Positions 26,103-33,874 of a stretch of DNA of 41,017 nucleotides are shown in pieces (within the stretch, counting starts at the first letter, position 1; each line of letters starts with the position of its first letter). The translations under genes and the position numbers were made by a program. The notes beneath the pieces are model-generated. The model had not been told where the DNA came from and made no database searches. It worked only from the letters and a program-made list of their open reading frames with translations. Where the stretch lies: the NCBI GenBank assembly GCA_028875335.1, contig JAPPEF010000107.1, positions 1-41,017 of the forward strand. Reading direction: 5' to 3'. The DNA comes from Gemmatimonadota bacterium (lineage in GTDB: Bacteria; Latescibacterota; UBA2968; UBA8231).

Positions 26103-27014
26103 TCAACCCCTGCCGCGAGTCCTAGTCCGCATAGGTTTAGCATGGCTCTCTATAAAAGCAATGATCTGCCCAGCGATATCGAGATCCGTCGCCTTCTCAA
26201 TGCCCTCCAATCCCGGCGATGAATTTACCTCCATGAGCACGGGTCCGTGGTTGGAGCGCAAAAGATCGACGCCAGCGACATTGAGACCTATCACCTTGGC
26301 TGCCCGTACGGCGGTTGAGCGTTCCTCGGGGGTGATGCGAATCTTCATAGACGAGCCGCCTCGGTGCAGATTGGAGCGGAACTCATCTGGTGCCCCCTGG
26401 CGCATCATGGCTCCGACGACGCGGTTGCCAATGACAAAGGCGCGAATGTCGGCCCCGCCCGCTTCCTTGATGAATTCTTGCACTAAGATGTTGATCTTAG
26501 CACCCCGGAATGCCTCAAACACGCTCTTTGCCGACGACATGGTATTACTGAGGATGACGCCGATGCCCTGGGTGCCCTCTAGTAGTTTGATGACGACGGG
26601 CGGGCCATTTACCATCTTGATCATTTCCTCCGCTTGGCTTGCCGAATTGGCAAATCCGGTAACCGGCAAGCCGAGGCCCTCCCGCGACAAAAGCTGCAAC
26701 GAGCGCAATTTGTCGCGCGAACGGCCAATAGCCACGGACTCGTTCAGCGGCCAAACTCCCATCATCTCGAATTGGCGCAGTACCGCAAGGCCGTAAAAGG
26801 TAACCGACGCACCAATGCGCGGGATCACGGCGTCATAGCCCCTAAGGGTAAGGGATTCACCCTGGTACAGCACTTGGGGACGGTGCGCCGTGATATTCAT
26901 GTTGCACTGGGTCGTGTTGATAATGTCGATTTCGTGCCCCTTAGCCTCTGCGGCCTCGACGAGGCGCTTATGGCTGTAGAGATTCGGGTTGCGGGCCAGC
27001 ATGGCGATCTTCAT
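26103..27014 (-). CDS. rimK: RimK-type ATP-grasp glutamate ligase
   Basis: The 303-residue protein is an ATP-grasp ligase close in length and motif to E. coli RimK, which adds glutamates to the C-terminus of ribosomal protein S6. Conserved features are the N-terminal domain with [15 protein letters not shown], the nucleotide-binding [30 protein letters not shown] and the metal site AGVDLLRS followed by [21 protein letters not shown] precedes the ATG. It lies between the RimB-like and AstE-like genes with gaps of 27 and 3 bases, the conserved trio. Glutamylation responds to glutamate supply, in keeping with glutamate dehydrogenase in the window. Confidence 0.93.
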   Translation of the reverse strand: MKIAMLARNPNLYSHKRLVEAAEAKGHEIDIINTTQCNMNITAHRPQVLYQGESLTLRGYDAVIPRIGASVTFYGLAVLRQFEMMGVWPLNESVAIGRSRDKLRSLQLLSREGLGLPVTGFANSASQAEEMIKMVNGPPVVIKLLEGTQGIGVILSNTMSSAKSVFEAFRGAKINILVQEFIKEAGGADIRAFVIGNRVVGAMMRQGAPDEFRSNLHRGGSSMKIRITPEERSTAVRAAKVIGLNVAGVDLLRSNHGPVLMEVNSSPGLEGIEKATDLDIAGQIIAFIESHAKPMRTRTRGRG

Positions 27015-27041
27015 AAACGCATCCTCTCGGTTTGGCAGTGG

Positions 27042-27542
27042 CTAGGTCTTGGTGGATTTCTTCGCTTTCCGACTGGGCTTGCCAGCGCGATATGAAGCGT
27101 TCGGATCGACGATCAGGCGACTGCGCATGGCTTCGCGGCCAACGAGCATGCGGAAGCCCATCTCGTCGCGGTTGGTGAGGGTGAGTTCAATCGGCCAAGA
27201 GTCAGGCCCGATCCTGAGGCGCGTCGAGATGACGTAGCGCCGCTCGCGCGTGCCCCCAGAATTGGTCACCCAACGCCGGTCGCAAAGCGGTGCAGAGCAG
27301 TACACGACCGAGACGTTGTCGCGTTGCAGCGGATGTACGCAAAAGCTGACCCAAGGGCGTCCATCGACTTCATACAAATCAATGTCCCACGCATGTAATG
27401 CCGAGGTCTTGGCACCCGTATCGAGCTTCGCCTTGATCGCAGCGATGCCAAGCCCCGGCAGGGACGTCCATTCGCGCCAACCGCAAATTCGCCGCCCGTC
27501 CGCCAGAATTGTTGCACCGCGTCGAGAACCTATTCGAGTCAT
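27042..27542 (-). CDS. RimB-like retropepsin-type protease (ATP-dependent zinc protease family), chimeric 5' end
   Basis: The 166-residue protein matches the small PF05618 family found beside rimK. The core starts at [20 protein letters not shown] and has the active-site [11 protein letters not shown], then [12 protein letters not shown] and IVDP near the end, before a basic tail. Family members normally begin only a few residues before GWREW. Here about 20 extra residues ([18 protein letters not shown]) come from DNA homologous to the start of the mscS gene at 28985, read in another frame. The ATG at 27542 is the equivalent of the mscS start codon. No other good start is obvious. It is the first gene of the long minus-strand run. 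Confidence 0.82.
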   Translation of the reverse strand: MTRIGSRRGATILADGRRICGWREWTSLPGLGIAAIKAKLDTGAKTSALHAWDIDLYEVDGRPWVSFCVHPLQRDNVSVVYCSAPLCDRRWVTNSGGTRERRYVISTRLRIGPDSWPIELTLTNRDEMGFRMLVGREAMRSRLIVDPNASYRAGKPSRKAKKSTKT

Positions 27543-27566
27543 ATCTTGCGAAAGTGCCTTCCACTA
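27498..27566 (-). pseudogene. remnant of an mscS gene 5' end and leader
   Basis: The minus-strand sequence (start ATGAC, then CTCGACGC, then GCAACAATTCTGGCGGAC, preceded by GGAAGG and a TTTCG-AAGA block) aligns with 28933-29000, the first codons and leader of the intact mscS (3). Small indels put it out of frame with mscS, and it now forms the start of the RimB-like gene. Confidence 0.7.
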
Positions 27567-27573
27567 CTGCAAA

Positions 27574-27648
27574 ATAGTGCTGCTCAGCAGCGCGAGCAGC
27601 GCATCAATTTCGGCTTCAAGTAAGAAAAAGACAATGCTGATGCGCAAC
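27574..27648 (-). pseudogene. remnant of class V aminotransferase 3' end, copy C
   Basis: On the minus strand it reads in frame TLRISIVFFLLEAEIDALLA and then LLSST, matching the C-terminus of the intact aminotransferase (LRASITFFLLESEIDELLAAL). It lies between mscS (3) and the mscS 5' remnant. Confidence 0.8.
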
Positions 27649-27680
27649 GTCCAGTAGGCGGATCATCCAAGCCGTTGTCC

Positions 27681-28985
27681 TTACGGCTCGGCACGTACAA
27701 TCCTTACATCGCGTTGCGGGAACGGGATTTCAATATCGTTCTCTTTTAGTACATCCCAAATCATAAGAAGCAGATCCGCGCCGACCCGGTTTTCCCCATC
27801 ATCAATCCCGAGCATCCAAAACTCGACCAGAATGTTGACACCCGAATCACCGAAGCTGCTGATCTCCGCGTCCGGCCGTTCCTCAATAGGCAACTCAGGT
27901 CCAGACAGCACCTTCGGATGACTGGCAACAACCTCCCTCACGAGTTGTAGCATGGTATGGAGATCTGTCTTGTAGGCCACTGAGAATTCAAGTGAGTAGC
28001 GCTGTTTTTTGTTGTTGTGCGTCCAGTTGACGAACGGCAATGTAATGAACTGTTCGTTTGGAACTATGATGTCCTTGCCATCAAAAGTCTCCAACGTCGC
28101 CGACCGCATATTCAGTTCGCGGAGTGTCCCGGAATGTCCATCCTCGAACGCAATGTAGTCGCCGGGCGTGATCGAGCGGTCAAAGAGAATAATCAATCCA
28201 GAAACGAAATTCGCAGCGATCTTTTGCAGGCCGAACCCAAGGCCGACGCCGAGTGCGCCGCCAAAGACCGCGAGAGCAGTGAGATTGATGCCCATTGCCC
28301 CAAGAAGCAACAGGAAGATGCTGACGTACAGGCCGATCTGGAACAGCTTGATGATCATCTCGCGCGTGCCGACATCCAGCGCGTGGCGGTTGCGGATAGC
28401 TTCTTTGCCAAACGTGTTTAAGATGCTACCAAGCCAAAACAGCACACCGCCGGCAACAAAGGTACGCCCGAGCGAAAGCAGAGAAATGCGGATGGTGCCA
28501 ACATCGAGAGAAACTGCATCGAGCCACGCACTGACTTCATCGAGCCAACCGAAGACGCGAAGCGTTGCCAAGGGGATCACAATCCATATGAATAGACCGG
28601 AGACAAGGGAATTGCCGACAAAACCTGAGATGATGCGATAGAAGAACACCACGACCGCGACGCTTTGGGCAATCCGGATTAGCCAACTCTGGCCCACTGA
28701 AGCGATGCAGACCTCAATCGCGACGCCCAGCAGTAGTATATTCAGCGCGGGAGAGACTAGATTGCGCGTCCGGTAGAGCATTGTACGCAGGTAGAGCAGC
28801 GGTCCGGCGTTCGGTTCAGCCTCGAATACGCGGACCCGGCTTCGGATTACTAGGCCGATCAGAAGCGCAACGAGGACTGCGATAATTGTCGCGGCAACCT
28901 GTACATCAAGCCCCGGGAGCAATGTCGAGGCACTGACTGTCCGCCAGAATTGTTGCGAGGCGTCGAGCATATCTTCGATGGTCAT
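27681..28985 (-). CDS. mechanosensitive ion channel, MscS family (3), multi-TM
   Basis: The 434-residue protein has about five or six transmembrane segments before the MscS core, like YbdG or MscK-type paralogs. The pore helix reads LTALAVFGGALGVGLGFGLQ, followed by ITPGDYIAFEDGHSGTLREL, DIIVPNEQFITLPFVNW and a C-terminal alpha/beta domain ending EIPFPQRDVRIV. It is an inner-membrane tension-gated channel. GGAAGGG lies 13 bases before the ATG, which is rather far. It is separated from the RimB-like gene by 138 bases of gene remnants, so it may or may not be co-transcribed with the run below it. Confidence 0.92.
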   Translation of the reverse strand: MTIEDMLDASQQFWRTVSASTLLPGLDVQVAATIIAVLVALLIGLVIRSRVRVFEAEPNAGPLLYLRTMLYRTRNLVSPALNILLLGVAIEVCIASVGQSWLIRIAQSVAVVVFFYRIISGFVGNSLVSGLFIWIVIPLATLRVFGWLDEVSAWLDAVSLDVGTIRISLLSLGRTFVAGGVLFWLGSILNTFGKEAIRNRHALDVGTREMIIKLFQIGLYVSIFLLLLGAMGINLTALAVFGGALGVGLGFGLQKIAANFVSGLIILFDRSITPGDYIAFEDGHSGTLRELNMRSATLETFDGKDIIVPNEQFITLPFVNWTHNNKKQRYSLEFSVAYKTDLHTMLQLVREVVASHPKVLSGPELPIEERPDAEISSFGDSGVNILVEFWMLGIDDGENRVGADLLLMIWDVLKENDIEIPFPQRDVRIVRAEP

Positions 28986-29000
28986 GTCTTACGAAAATCC
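28933..29000. repeat. intact counterpart of the mscS 5'-end duplication
   Basis: This is the leader and first codons of mscS (3). The related copy at 27498-27566 has become the start of the RimB-like gene. Confidence 0.65.
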
Positions 29001-29066
29001 CTTCCGCCGATAAGTGTTAAGATGCTGTCTCAAGGACTCTATTGGCCTATCATCCGAACATAGATC

Positions 29067-29108
29067 GGCGGAGCCACCCATTCTCTTGTATATAAGGGTG
29101 GCCCCGCC
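29067..29108. other. inverted repeat upstream of mscS (3)
   Basis: GGCGGAGCCACCC and GGGTGGCCCCGCC form a 13-bp stem with one mismatch and a 16-base loop containing TATATA. It lies in the 200-base gap between the outer-membrane protein gene stop (29186) and mscS (28985). No T-run follows. It could terminate or stabilise the outer-membrane protein transcript. Confidence 0.5.
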
Positions 29109-29185
29109 TCGGTGGAGCCGCCCCCTCCTCGTCTCGATTGGTAGCCCCGCCATGTCCATCAACTTCTATATTTGGCAGCCTTTTT

Positions 29186-30349
29186 CTAACGCAGGCGGTA
29201 CTCGATAGCCATATTCAGGCCCTGCGTGGGATCCTGGCCGCGCTCTTTGGCGATAGAACCGGTGACATTGAGGTTGACCTGATTCTCGATGAAGAAGATG
29301 AATCCCGATCGCACCTGATTAACCACTGTTGCCTCGACGTCCGGCTCGCTACGCGAAGCCGTTAGGATGTTGCTGAGCGTAAAGTCAATGCGGTTGGTCA
29401 CCTCATACAGATAGTTCAGCGAACTCGACAGCGTAAAGACGTCAGATCCAAAATCGCCGGTGAATGGCGAGGAGTACTGGGCACCGAAATCTAACTGGGA
29501 CTTCCAGCCCACAGGCCGCGAGTATCGCACTCTTAGAGACAATCCCGGGTCTTGGCGGGGGGTGTCCGAGTCCTTCGTCAACGCCTCGAAGCGGATGCCT
29601 GAGCGCACATCCCAACCGATAAAGCGCTCGTTTACATGTTCTTGGAAGAGCACTTCATCGACGCGCAGCGAGCCGACGGCACCGAATCCTCCATGAACAA
29701 ACAGGCCAGACTCGGCGATAACTTGCTCCATCGCCTCGAACCACTTGACCTTGTAACGGTCACCAAATTCGGTCTCAAATTCATCCCGGCGTTCGATCAC
29801 CTGCGCGAGTGCAACCAGCGTCTTTTTCGGCAGCGGGCCCTCAATCAATCCTTCACTCAGCAGGAATTGCTCGATACGCACCGCTTGAGCAAGTGGCGTG
29901 ACGCGGATAAAGCGTCCGTACCCCACGCCCGGCGTCGCGTCGATGGTCGGGCGATCGAAATCGCTGTTGCCCGTAACGCGGAGTTCGCCGGAGTAAAAAA
30001 GATCGCCTTCTGGCTTGAAGTACTTCCTGATCCCTGAGCCGGCTACGAAATTGTAGGAACCTTCCTGCGTGCCGTCAGCCGTCCGACGTGTCAACCCGAC
30101 GCCGTTGAAGTTCATATCCCAAGCGTAGGGCAGGGAGTTGTAATAACGCTGGTACAACAGCGAAGCCGAGCCGTCGCTGGTTCCGGTGTCGCTGCCACTA
30201 CCTGCGTAGGAGTACGTACCGCCGAGGCGTAGCTGCTGGGCCGTGCTCACTGGAACGTCGTAATCTTCGGGAGAAACCGCCCGTAGTTGGGACGGTGCGC
30301 CTAAGGCGACAGTAGTGAGCAAAGCCAAAACTGTGCGCGTGTTTATCAT
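29186..30349 (-). CDS. outer-membrane beta-barrel protein of unknown function
   Basis: The 387-residue protein starts with a signal peptide (MINTRTVLALLTTVALGAPS, cleavage near LRA). I choose this ATG at 30349 because AAGGAG lies 7 bases upstream; a longer frame would run into the preceding hairpin. The rest is strand-rich with many Tyr/Phe/Arg alternations (LLYQRYYNSLPYAWDMNFNG, SLNYLYEVTNRIDFTLSN). A helical insert lies in the middle (about 180-230). It resembles DUF481-like barrels, but I do not recognise a family. It follows the CmpX-like channel gene by 77 bases containing a hairpin and probably shares its sigma-54 transcript. Confidence 0.75.
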   Translation of the reverse strand: MINTRTVLALLTTVALGAPSQLRAVSPEDYDVPVSTAQQLRLGGTYSYAGSGSDTGTSDGSASLLYQRYYNSLPYAWDMNFNGVGLTRRTADGTQEGSYNFVAGSGIRKYFKPEGDLFYSGELRVTGNSDFDRPTIDATPGVGYGRFIRVTPLAQAVRIEQFLLSEGLIEGPLPKKTLVALAQVIERRDEFETEFGDRYKVKWFEAMEQVIAESGLFVHGGFGAVGSLRVDEVLFQEHVNERFIGWDVRSGIRFEALTKDSDTPRQDPGLSLRVRYSRPVGWKSQLDFGAQYSSPFTGDFGSDVFTLSSSLNYLYEVTNRIDFTLSNILTASRSEPDVEATVVNQVRSGFIFFIENQVNLNVTGSIAKERGQDPTQGLNMAIEYRLR

Positions 30350-30377
30350 TGTGTTACTCCTTGGGTTAAGCTTTGTA

Positions 30378-30417
30378 TTGATGTGGGAGTTGGGCATCGG
30401 CCTAACCCCCACATCAA
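30378..30417 (-). other. stem-loop between the CmpX-like and outer-membrane protein genes
   Basis: TTGATGTGGGAGTT (30378-30391) pairs with AACCCCCACATCAA (30404-30417), a 14-bp stem with one mismatch and a 12-base loop. No T-run follows on either strand. It is more likely an RNA-processing or stability element, or a partial terminator, than a full stop. Confidence 0.6.
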
Positions 30418-30425
30418 CAGTGGTG

Positions 30426-32042
30426 TTACCCTTCCTCTGAGGACGAAGGACCATCCTTTTTTATCTCTTCCAGATCCTGCGTCCACTGCTCCATGTGCTT
30501 TTTGGCCAAATCGCGCCCCCCCATGCCGAACGCGATAGCCGCGGCGATGGCTGCCGAACCGAGGATGAGCCCAAAGGCGAGGGTAATGATCTCGTTGGCA
30601 ATGCCCATCTCCCTGAGCCCCATAAATAGCGCCAATGCCACGATAGCGCCCCGGACGATCGTGCCGAGTATGCTGCCATAGGCTCCCCCTCTTCTGGACG
30701 CGATGCGGCCAAACACAGACGCGAGGTAAAGCCCAAAACCAAAGATCACCGCGCCCAAGACGATCTTGCCGAACAGCAGCGTCAACTTCACGAGCATACC
30801 GGCCAAATCTTGAAATCCAAGCTGCGCGGTTGCCTCAATGGCAGAGAAGAGCAGTACGGCCACCATGGCGACATATCCCGCCAGTTGCGACGGCGGGCGC
30901 TCCAGCGCAAGGGTCGCCTTCGCTGTTGCAGGGCGATCCTCAGCAGAAGTCGCCTCCGCAATGGAAGGCGAGCGCTCCTCAGCAACGGTCACTTCCGCGA
31001 TCCCGAGGCGCTGGAGCAGCGCGTTGAAACCTATTTGCCGGAGCACATCGTCCACCACGCGAGCTACTAATCGAGCCACCAGATAGCCGATGAGGAGGAT
31101 ACCGGCGGCGACCAAAATAGACGGTACTGCCGCCAAGGCCCCTTCCAGCATGGAACTAGCGGGATCGGAGATAGCCTTGAAGTTTAGCGATTCGAGCGCA
31201 GCGATGGCCGAGATGATCAAGATGACCGCATAAGACACCGTCCCAGCAAGCCCCGACAGACTTTCGATCCCCAATCCAGTCGCCACCCCCACGCGACGGC
31301 CAAAATCGTTTATCCCGGTGGCGTCGAGGACATTGGTTACTACCTGCTGGACGATGCGCGCACCGAGCCAGCCGATTAGCATGATGAGAGCGGCAGCAAA
31401 CAGGTTGGGCAGGAAACCAACTATTTTGGCCAGCATCTGCTGCACTGGCTGCAGCAATCCCTGCAATCCCAAGGCATCCAAGACCGCCGGGAGCAGCACG
31501 AGAAACGTAAGCCAGTACACGAAGTTACCGATGGTCTGCGGTAACACACTCTCTGTCGTGGGCTCGATTCCGGCCGGTTCAGCTAAACGCCGCTCGATAT
31601 TGACCCGTGAAAGCACGCCGGTTACGATCCGCCGCAGCAGGCTACCCGCGATCCAAGCAATCAAAAGCAACACGCCGGCGCTCACCAGCTTGGGCAGATA
31701 AACGAAGATCTGGTTTAGCATCCCGTTGAGCGGTTCGGTCAGTGCCGTCATGCCGAGTATCTGAAAAAAGGCAATGAGCACGAAGATCATCACTAGGTAG
31801 AACACCGCTTTGCTGATCCAGCGTTCGGGATGGATATCCGCAGCAGCATCGCGGCCCATGACCAACCCTACTACTTTGTCATCCAGTCGCGTCTTGAGCA
31901 GAATTCGCCGGACGATCAAGGCCACCAGATGAGCCACCAACCATCCGAGTACGAGTACGACGAAAGCCACGATAATATGGGCAAAGGGGGAAAAGTATTT
32001 CTCCCACCATTCCCACCTTTCAAGCACGCTTGCTAGTTCCAT
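30426..32042 (-). CDS. CmpX-like mechanosensitive channel family protein with repeated TM helices
   Basis: The 538-residue protein carries several repeats of the conserved TM-helix module typical of CmpX/YnaI-related proteins (LIAWIAGSLLRRIVTGVL, LIGWLGARIVQQVVTNVL, LIGYLVARLVARVVDDVL). About ten membrane segments are likely. I see no classical MscS beta-domain. Start: ATG 32042 (MELASVLERW) with AAAGGAG 7 bases upstream; the open frame reaches back to 32147, but that part lies upstream of the sigma-54 promoter. Residues near 390-430 contain three 12-residue repeats. The role is likely in osmotic or envelope stress. It is divergent from the sigma-54 regulator that probably controls it. Confidence 0.85.
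   Translation of the reverse strand: MELASVLERWEWWEKYFSPFAHIIVAFVVLVLGWLVAHLVALIVRRILLKTRLDDKVVGLVMGRDAAADIHPERWISKAVFYLVMIFVLIAFFQILGMTALTEPLNGMLNQIFVYLPKLVSAGVLLLIAWIAGSLLRRIVTGVLSRVNIERRLAEPAGIEPTTESVLPQTIGNFVYWLTFLVLLPAVLDALGLQGLLQPVQQMLAKIVGFLPNLFAAALIMLIGWLGARIVQQVVTNVLDATGINDFGRRVGVATGLGIESLSGLAGTVSYAVILIISAIAALESLNFKAISDPASSMLEGALAAVPSILVAAGILLIGYLVARLVARVVDDVLRQIGFNALLQRLGIAEVTVAEERSPSIAEATSAEDRPATAKATLALERPPSQLAGYVAMVAVLLFSAIEATAQLGFQDLAGMLVKLTLLFGKIVLGAVIFGFGLYLASVFGRIASRRGGAYGSILGTIVRGAIVALALFMGLREMGIANEIITLAFGLILGSAAIAAAIAFGMGGRDLAKKHMEQWTQDLEEIKKDGPSSSEEG
30895..31005. repeat. three tandem 36-bp units inside the CmpX-like gene
   Basis: Units of 36, 36 and 39 bp encode IAEVTVAEERSP, IAEATSAEDRPA and TAKATLALERPP. 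They form a charged linker between two membrane modules and look like a recent in-frame expansion. Confidence 0.7.
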
Positions 32043-32098
32043 AGCAACTCCTTTCTCCGAGTATGCGTGGTCCCTTTTCGGTCGTCGGACGAAATAAT

Positions 32099-32115
32099 AG
32101 CAAAGCCTGTGCCAC
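32099..32115 (-). promoter_or_regulatory. sigma-54 (-24/-12) promoter of the CmpX-like gene
   Basis: The minus strand reads GTGGCACAGGCTTTGCT. It has TGGCAC and TTGCT with exactly 10 bases between GG and GC, close to the YTGGCACGrNNNTTGCW consensus. The start would fall near 32088, 46 bases before the ATG at 32042. Confidence 0.8.
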
Positions 32116-32216
32116 TCTTTAGAGCCACGTCTCGGACTTCGCGGCAATTCCTTAAATTACATGGTGTTGCATCGAGTTCGGCCCGAGGCCGAGCTTGACA
32201 ATCGAAATCGCGGATA

Positions 32217-32229
32217 CGACATTTTGTCG
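32217..32229. promoter_or_regulatory. CGACA-N3-TGTCG palindrome, candidate enhancer site
   Basis: CGACATTTTGTCG is a perfect inverted repeat about 105 bases upstream of the -24 element at 32115, the usual distance for a sigma-54 enhancer. It also lies 43 bases before the regulator gene and could serve autoregulation. Its twin is at 33727-33739. Confidence 0.6.
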
Positions 32230-32271
32230 CCCTGATCAGATCACTTTGACGTAGTACGCAACAAACCACCA

Positions 32272-33684
32272 ATGCAAGCATCCTCCGACCCAATCGCTCA
32301 TGCGCCTTTGCTAGGCAGCGTATTCGTTGCCGATAGCAACCCGAAACACCTAGCAGTTGTGACCCAAATCCTACGGGAGAAAGGTTGTGATGAAGTTGTC
32401 GAAGCCACGGATGCCACCGTCGCCGAGCGGCTGCTCAAAACGCAACCGCTGGACGTGGCGCTCATAGACATCAAGATGCCAGGCGGTATGCAGTTGCTGC
32501 GTACAGCCATTCGACTGACTCCGCCGCTGCCGGTAGTCATCTTCACTTCTTATACAACTGTAAAACAAGCGGTCCAGGCCATGCGGCTAGGTGCAGTCGA
32601 TTACGTAGTCAAACCTGTCGATGCCAATGACCTGCTGATTGCCGTACATCGCGCACTTGAACGCAAGCGGATATTTGACCCTATCTCAGCTAGCCAGATG
32701 GAGGCGAAGACGGGATTCGGCGAATTGTTGGGGACCTCTAGTGCAATGCAGACAGTGTTTGATCAGATCCGCCGTGCGGCACCGTTCAAATCAACGGTCC
32801 TGATCACGGGCGAAAGCGGCACTGGGAAAGAGTTGGTGGCAAGTGCCATCCACTCACTCAGCGCTGTGAGCAATGGGCCGTTCGTTGCCATCAACTGCTC
32901 GGCTCTGCCGATAGAGCTAGCCGAAAGCGAGTTATTCGGACACGAGAAAGGTTCCTTTACCGGGGCCACACAGGCCCAACGGGGGCTTTTTGAAGCAGCC
33001 CATGACGGGACCCTTTTCCTCGATGAAATCGGGAACTTAGAGATGCAGGGGCAGACGAAATTATTGCGCGTACTGGAGGAACAGAAAATCCGGCGCTTAG
33101 GAGCAACCCAATTAATCGATGTCAACGTACGCGTGGTCGCAGCCTCGAATGCGAATCTGACGACCGCGGTCAAAATGGGACAATTCCGCGAAGATCTATA
33201 CTACCGCCTCAACGTCATTCACATTCCCGTCCCATCCCTCAAAGATCGGAAGTCGGATATTCCGCTACTGGTGCGGGTTTTTGCTGAGCGTTTCGCAGAG
33301 CAGAATGGAATCGCTCCCATCGAAATAGCGGATCGGTGTCTTGATCGTATGGCCGAATACGACTGGCCGGGGAACGTCAGGGAGCTAAAGAACACGGTTG
33401 AGCGTCTGGTGATCTATGCCGCAGACAGAAACATGGTAATCGGAGAACAAGACATCGAGTCCATTTTGCCAATTAGTAATGGAATCGCTCCCACAGACGA
33501 TTCGGAATCTCAGCGGCTGGATTTTGTGCCGAGGCGGCTGGACGAAGTGGAAAGGGAGATGATTTTAGATACGCTCACGCACACCGGCGGCAACCGCACT
33601 CAAGGGGCCGCAATTCTGGGCATCAGTTTGCGAACGCTCCAGCGAAAACTCATACAATACGGCGTCCCCCCGCAGAAAATCTAA
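32272..33684 (+). CDS. sigma-54-dependent response regulator (NtrC/AtoC family)
   Basis: The 470-residue protein has three domains. The receiver domain (about 15-130) has phospho-acceptor D66 in LIDIKMP, a Thr in VIFTSY and K114. The AAA+ sigma-54 activation domain (about 150-390) has Walker A GESGTGKE (180-187), the sigma-54 contact loop GSFTGA (227-232) and Walker B GTLFLDEIGN. A Fis-type helix-turn-helix (about 435-465, GGNRTQGAAILGISLRTLQR) completes it. Once phosphorylated it should bind enhancers and open sigma-54 promoters. No sensor kinase lies in the window. No ribosome site precedes the ATG, so expression may be weak or leaderless. Candidate targets are the adjacent CmpX-like gene and hsp20. 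Confidence 0.95.
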   Translation: MQASSDPIAHAPLLGSVFVADSNPKHLAVVTQILREKGCDEVVEATDATVAERLLKTQPLDVALIDIKMPGGMQLLRTAIRLTPPLPVVIFTSYTTVKQAVQAMRLGAVDYVVKPVDANDLLIAVHRALERKRIFDPISASQMEAKTGFGELLGTSSAMQTVFDQIRRAAPFKSTVLITGESGTGKELVASAIHSLSAVSNGPFVAINCSALPIELAESELFGHEKGSFTGATQAQRGLFEAAHDGTLFLDEIGNLEMQGQTKLLRVLEEQKIRRLGATQLIDVNVRVVAASNANLTTAVKMGQFREDLYYRLNVIHIPVPSLKDRKSDIPLLVRVFAERFAEQNGIAPIEIADRCLDRMAEYDWPGNVRELKNTVERLVIYAADRNMVIGEQDIESILPISNGIAPTDDSESQRLDFVPRRLDEVEREMILDTLTHTGGNRTQGAAILGISLRTLQRKLIQYGVPPQKI

Positions 33685-33706
33685 GCCCCCTCCTCGTCCA
33701 CTTGCA

Positions 33707-33739
33707 CGTCATCCTGTCGTTATCTACGACATCATGTCG
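33707..33739. promoter_or_regulatory. two CGACA-N3-TGTCG-type sites spaced 20 bp
   Basis: CGTCATCCTGTCG (33707-33719, one mismatch) and CGACATCATGTCG (33727-33739, perfect) lie 20 bp apart, two helical turns, just after the regulator gene. The spacer region also makes a second palindrome, TGTCGT-N5-ACGACA (33715-33731). No -24/-12 promoter is visible close by on either strand. Confidence 0.5.
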
Positions 33740-33758
33740 CTACGCTATGAGTGATAGC

Positions 33759-33790
33759 TCTTTGGCGATGCGGAATGAGCGCTACCTTCG
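33759..33790 (+). pseudogene. remnant of the brnA-like 3' end and flank
   Basis: The 24 bases TCTTTGGCGATGCGGAATGAGCGC without interruption match 3618-3641, the last codons (FGDAE, stop) and flank of the brnA-like gene. The following CTTCGCGC block is also shared. Nothing else of brnA remains here. Confidence 0.75.
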
Positions 33791-33872
33791 CGCTTAGCCT
33801 CTTTACTTGGCCAAACTGCCCAGCGCTGCGAGCAATTCGTCAATTTCGGATTCGAGTAAGAAAAAGGGCGAC
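33791..33872 (-). pseudogene. remnant of class V aminotransferase 3' end, copy D
   Basis: On the minus strand it reads in frame SPFFLLESEIDELLAALGSL, then AK and a stop, nearly the same as the end of the intact aminotransferase at 36136. It lies 2 bases beyond the stop codon of cotransporter copy 2, so copy 2 has aminotransferase 3' sequence on both sides in the same orientation. Confidence 0.85.
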
Positions 33873-33874
33873 GA

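Noticed and set aside
27543..27566. TGGAAGGCACTTTCGCA on the minus strand resembling a sigma-54 promoter before the RimB-like gene
   Set aside because: The spacing is 11 bases and the -12 element is TCGC, not TTGC. The block is better explained as the copied mscS leader.
32043..32147. N-terminal extension of the CmpX-like protein (35 residues)
   Set aside because: It covers the sigma-54 promoter and would be upstream of the transcript start; the residues are Arg-rich and unlike a membrane N-terminus, while ATG 32042 has a good AAAGGAG.
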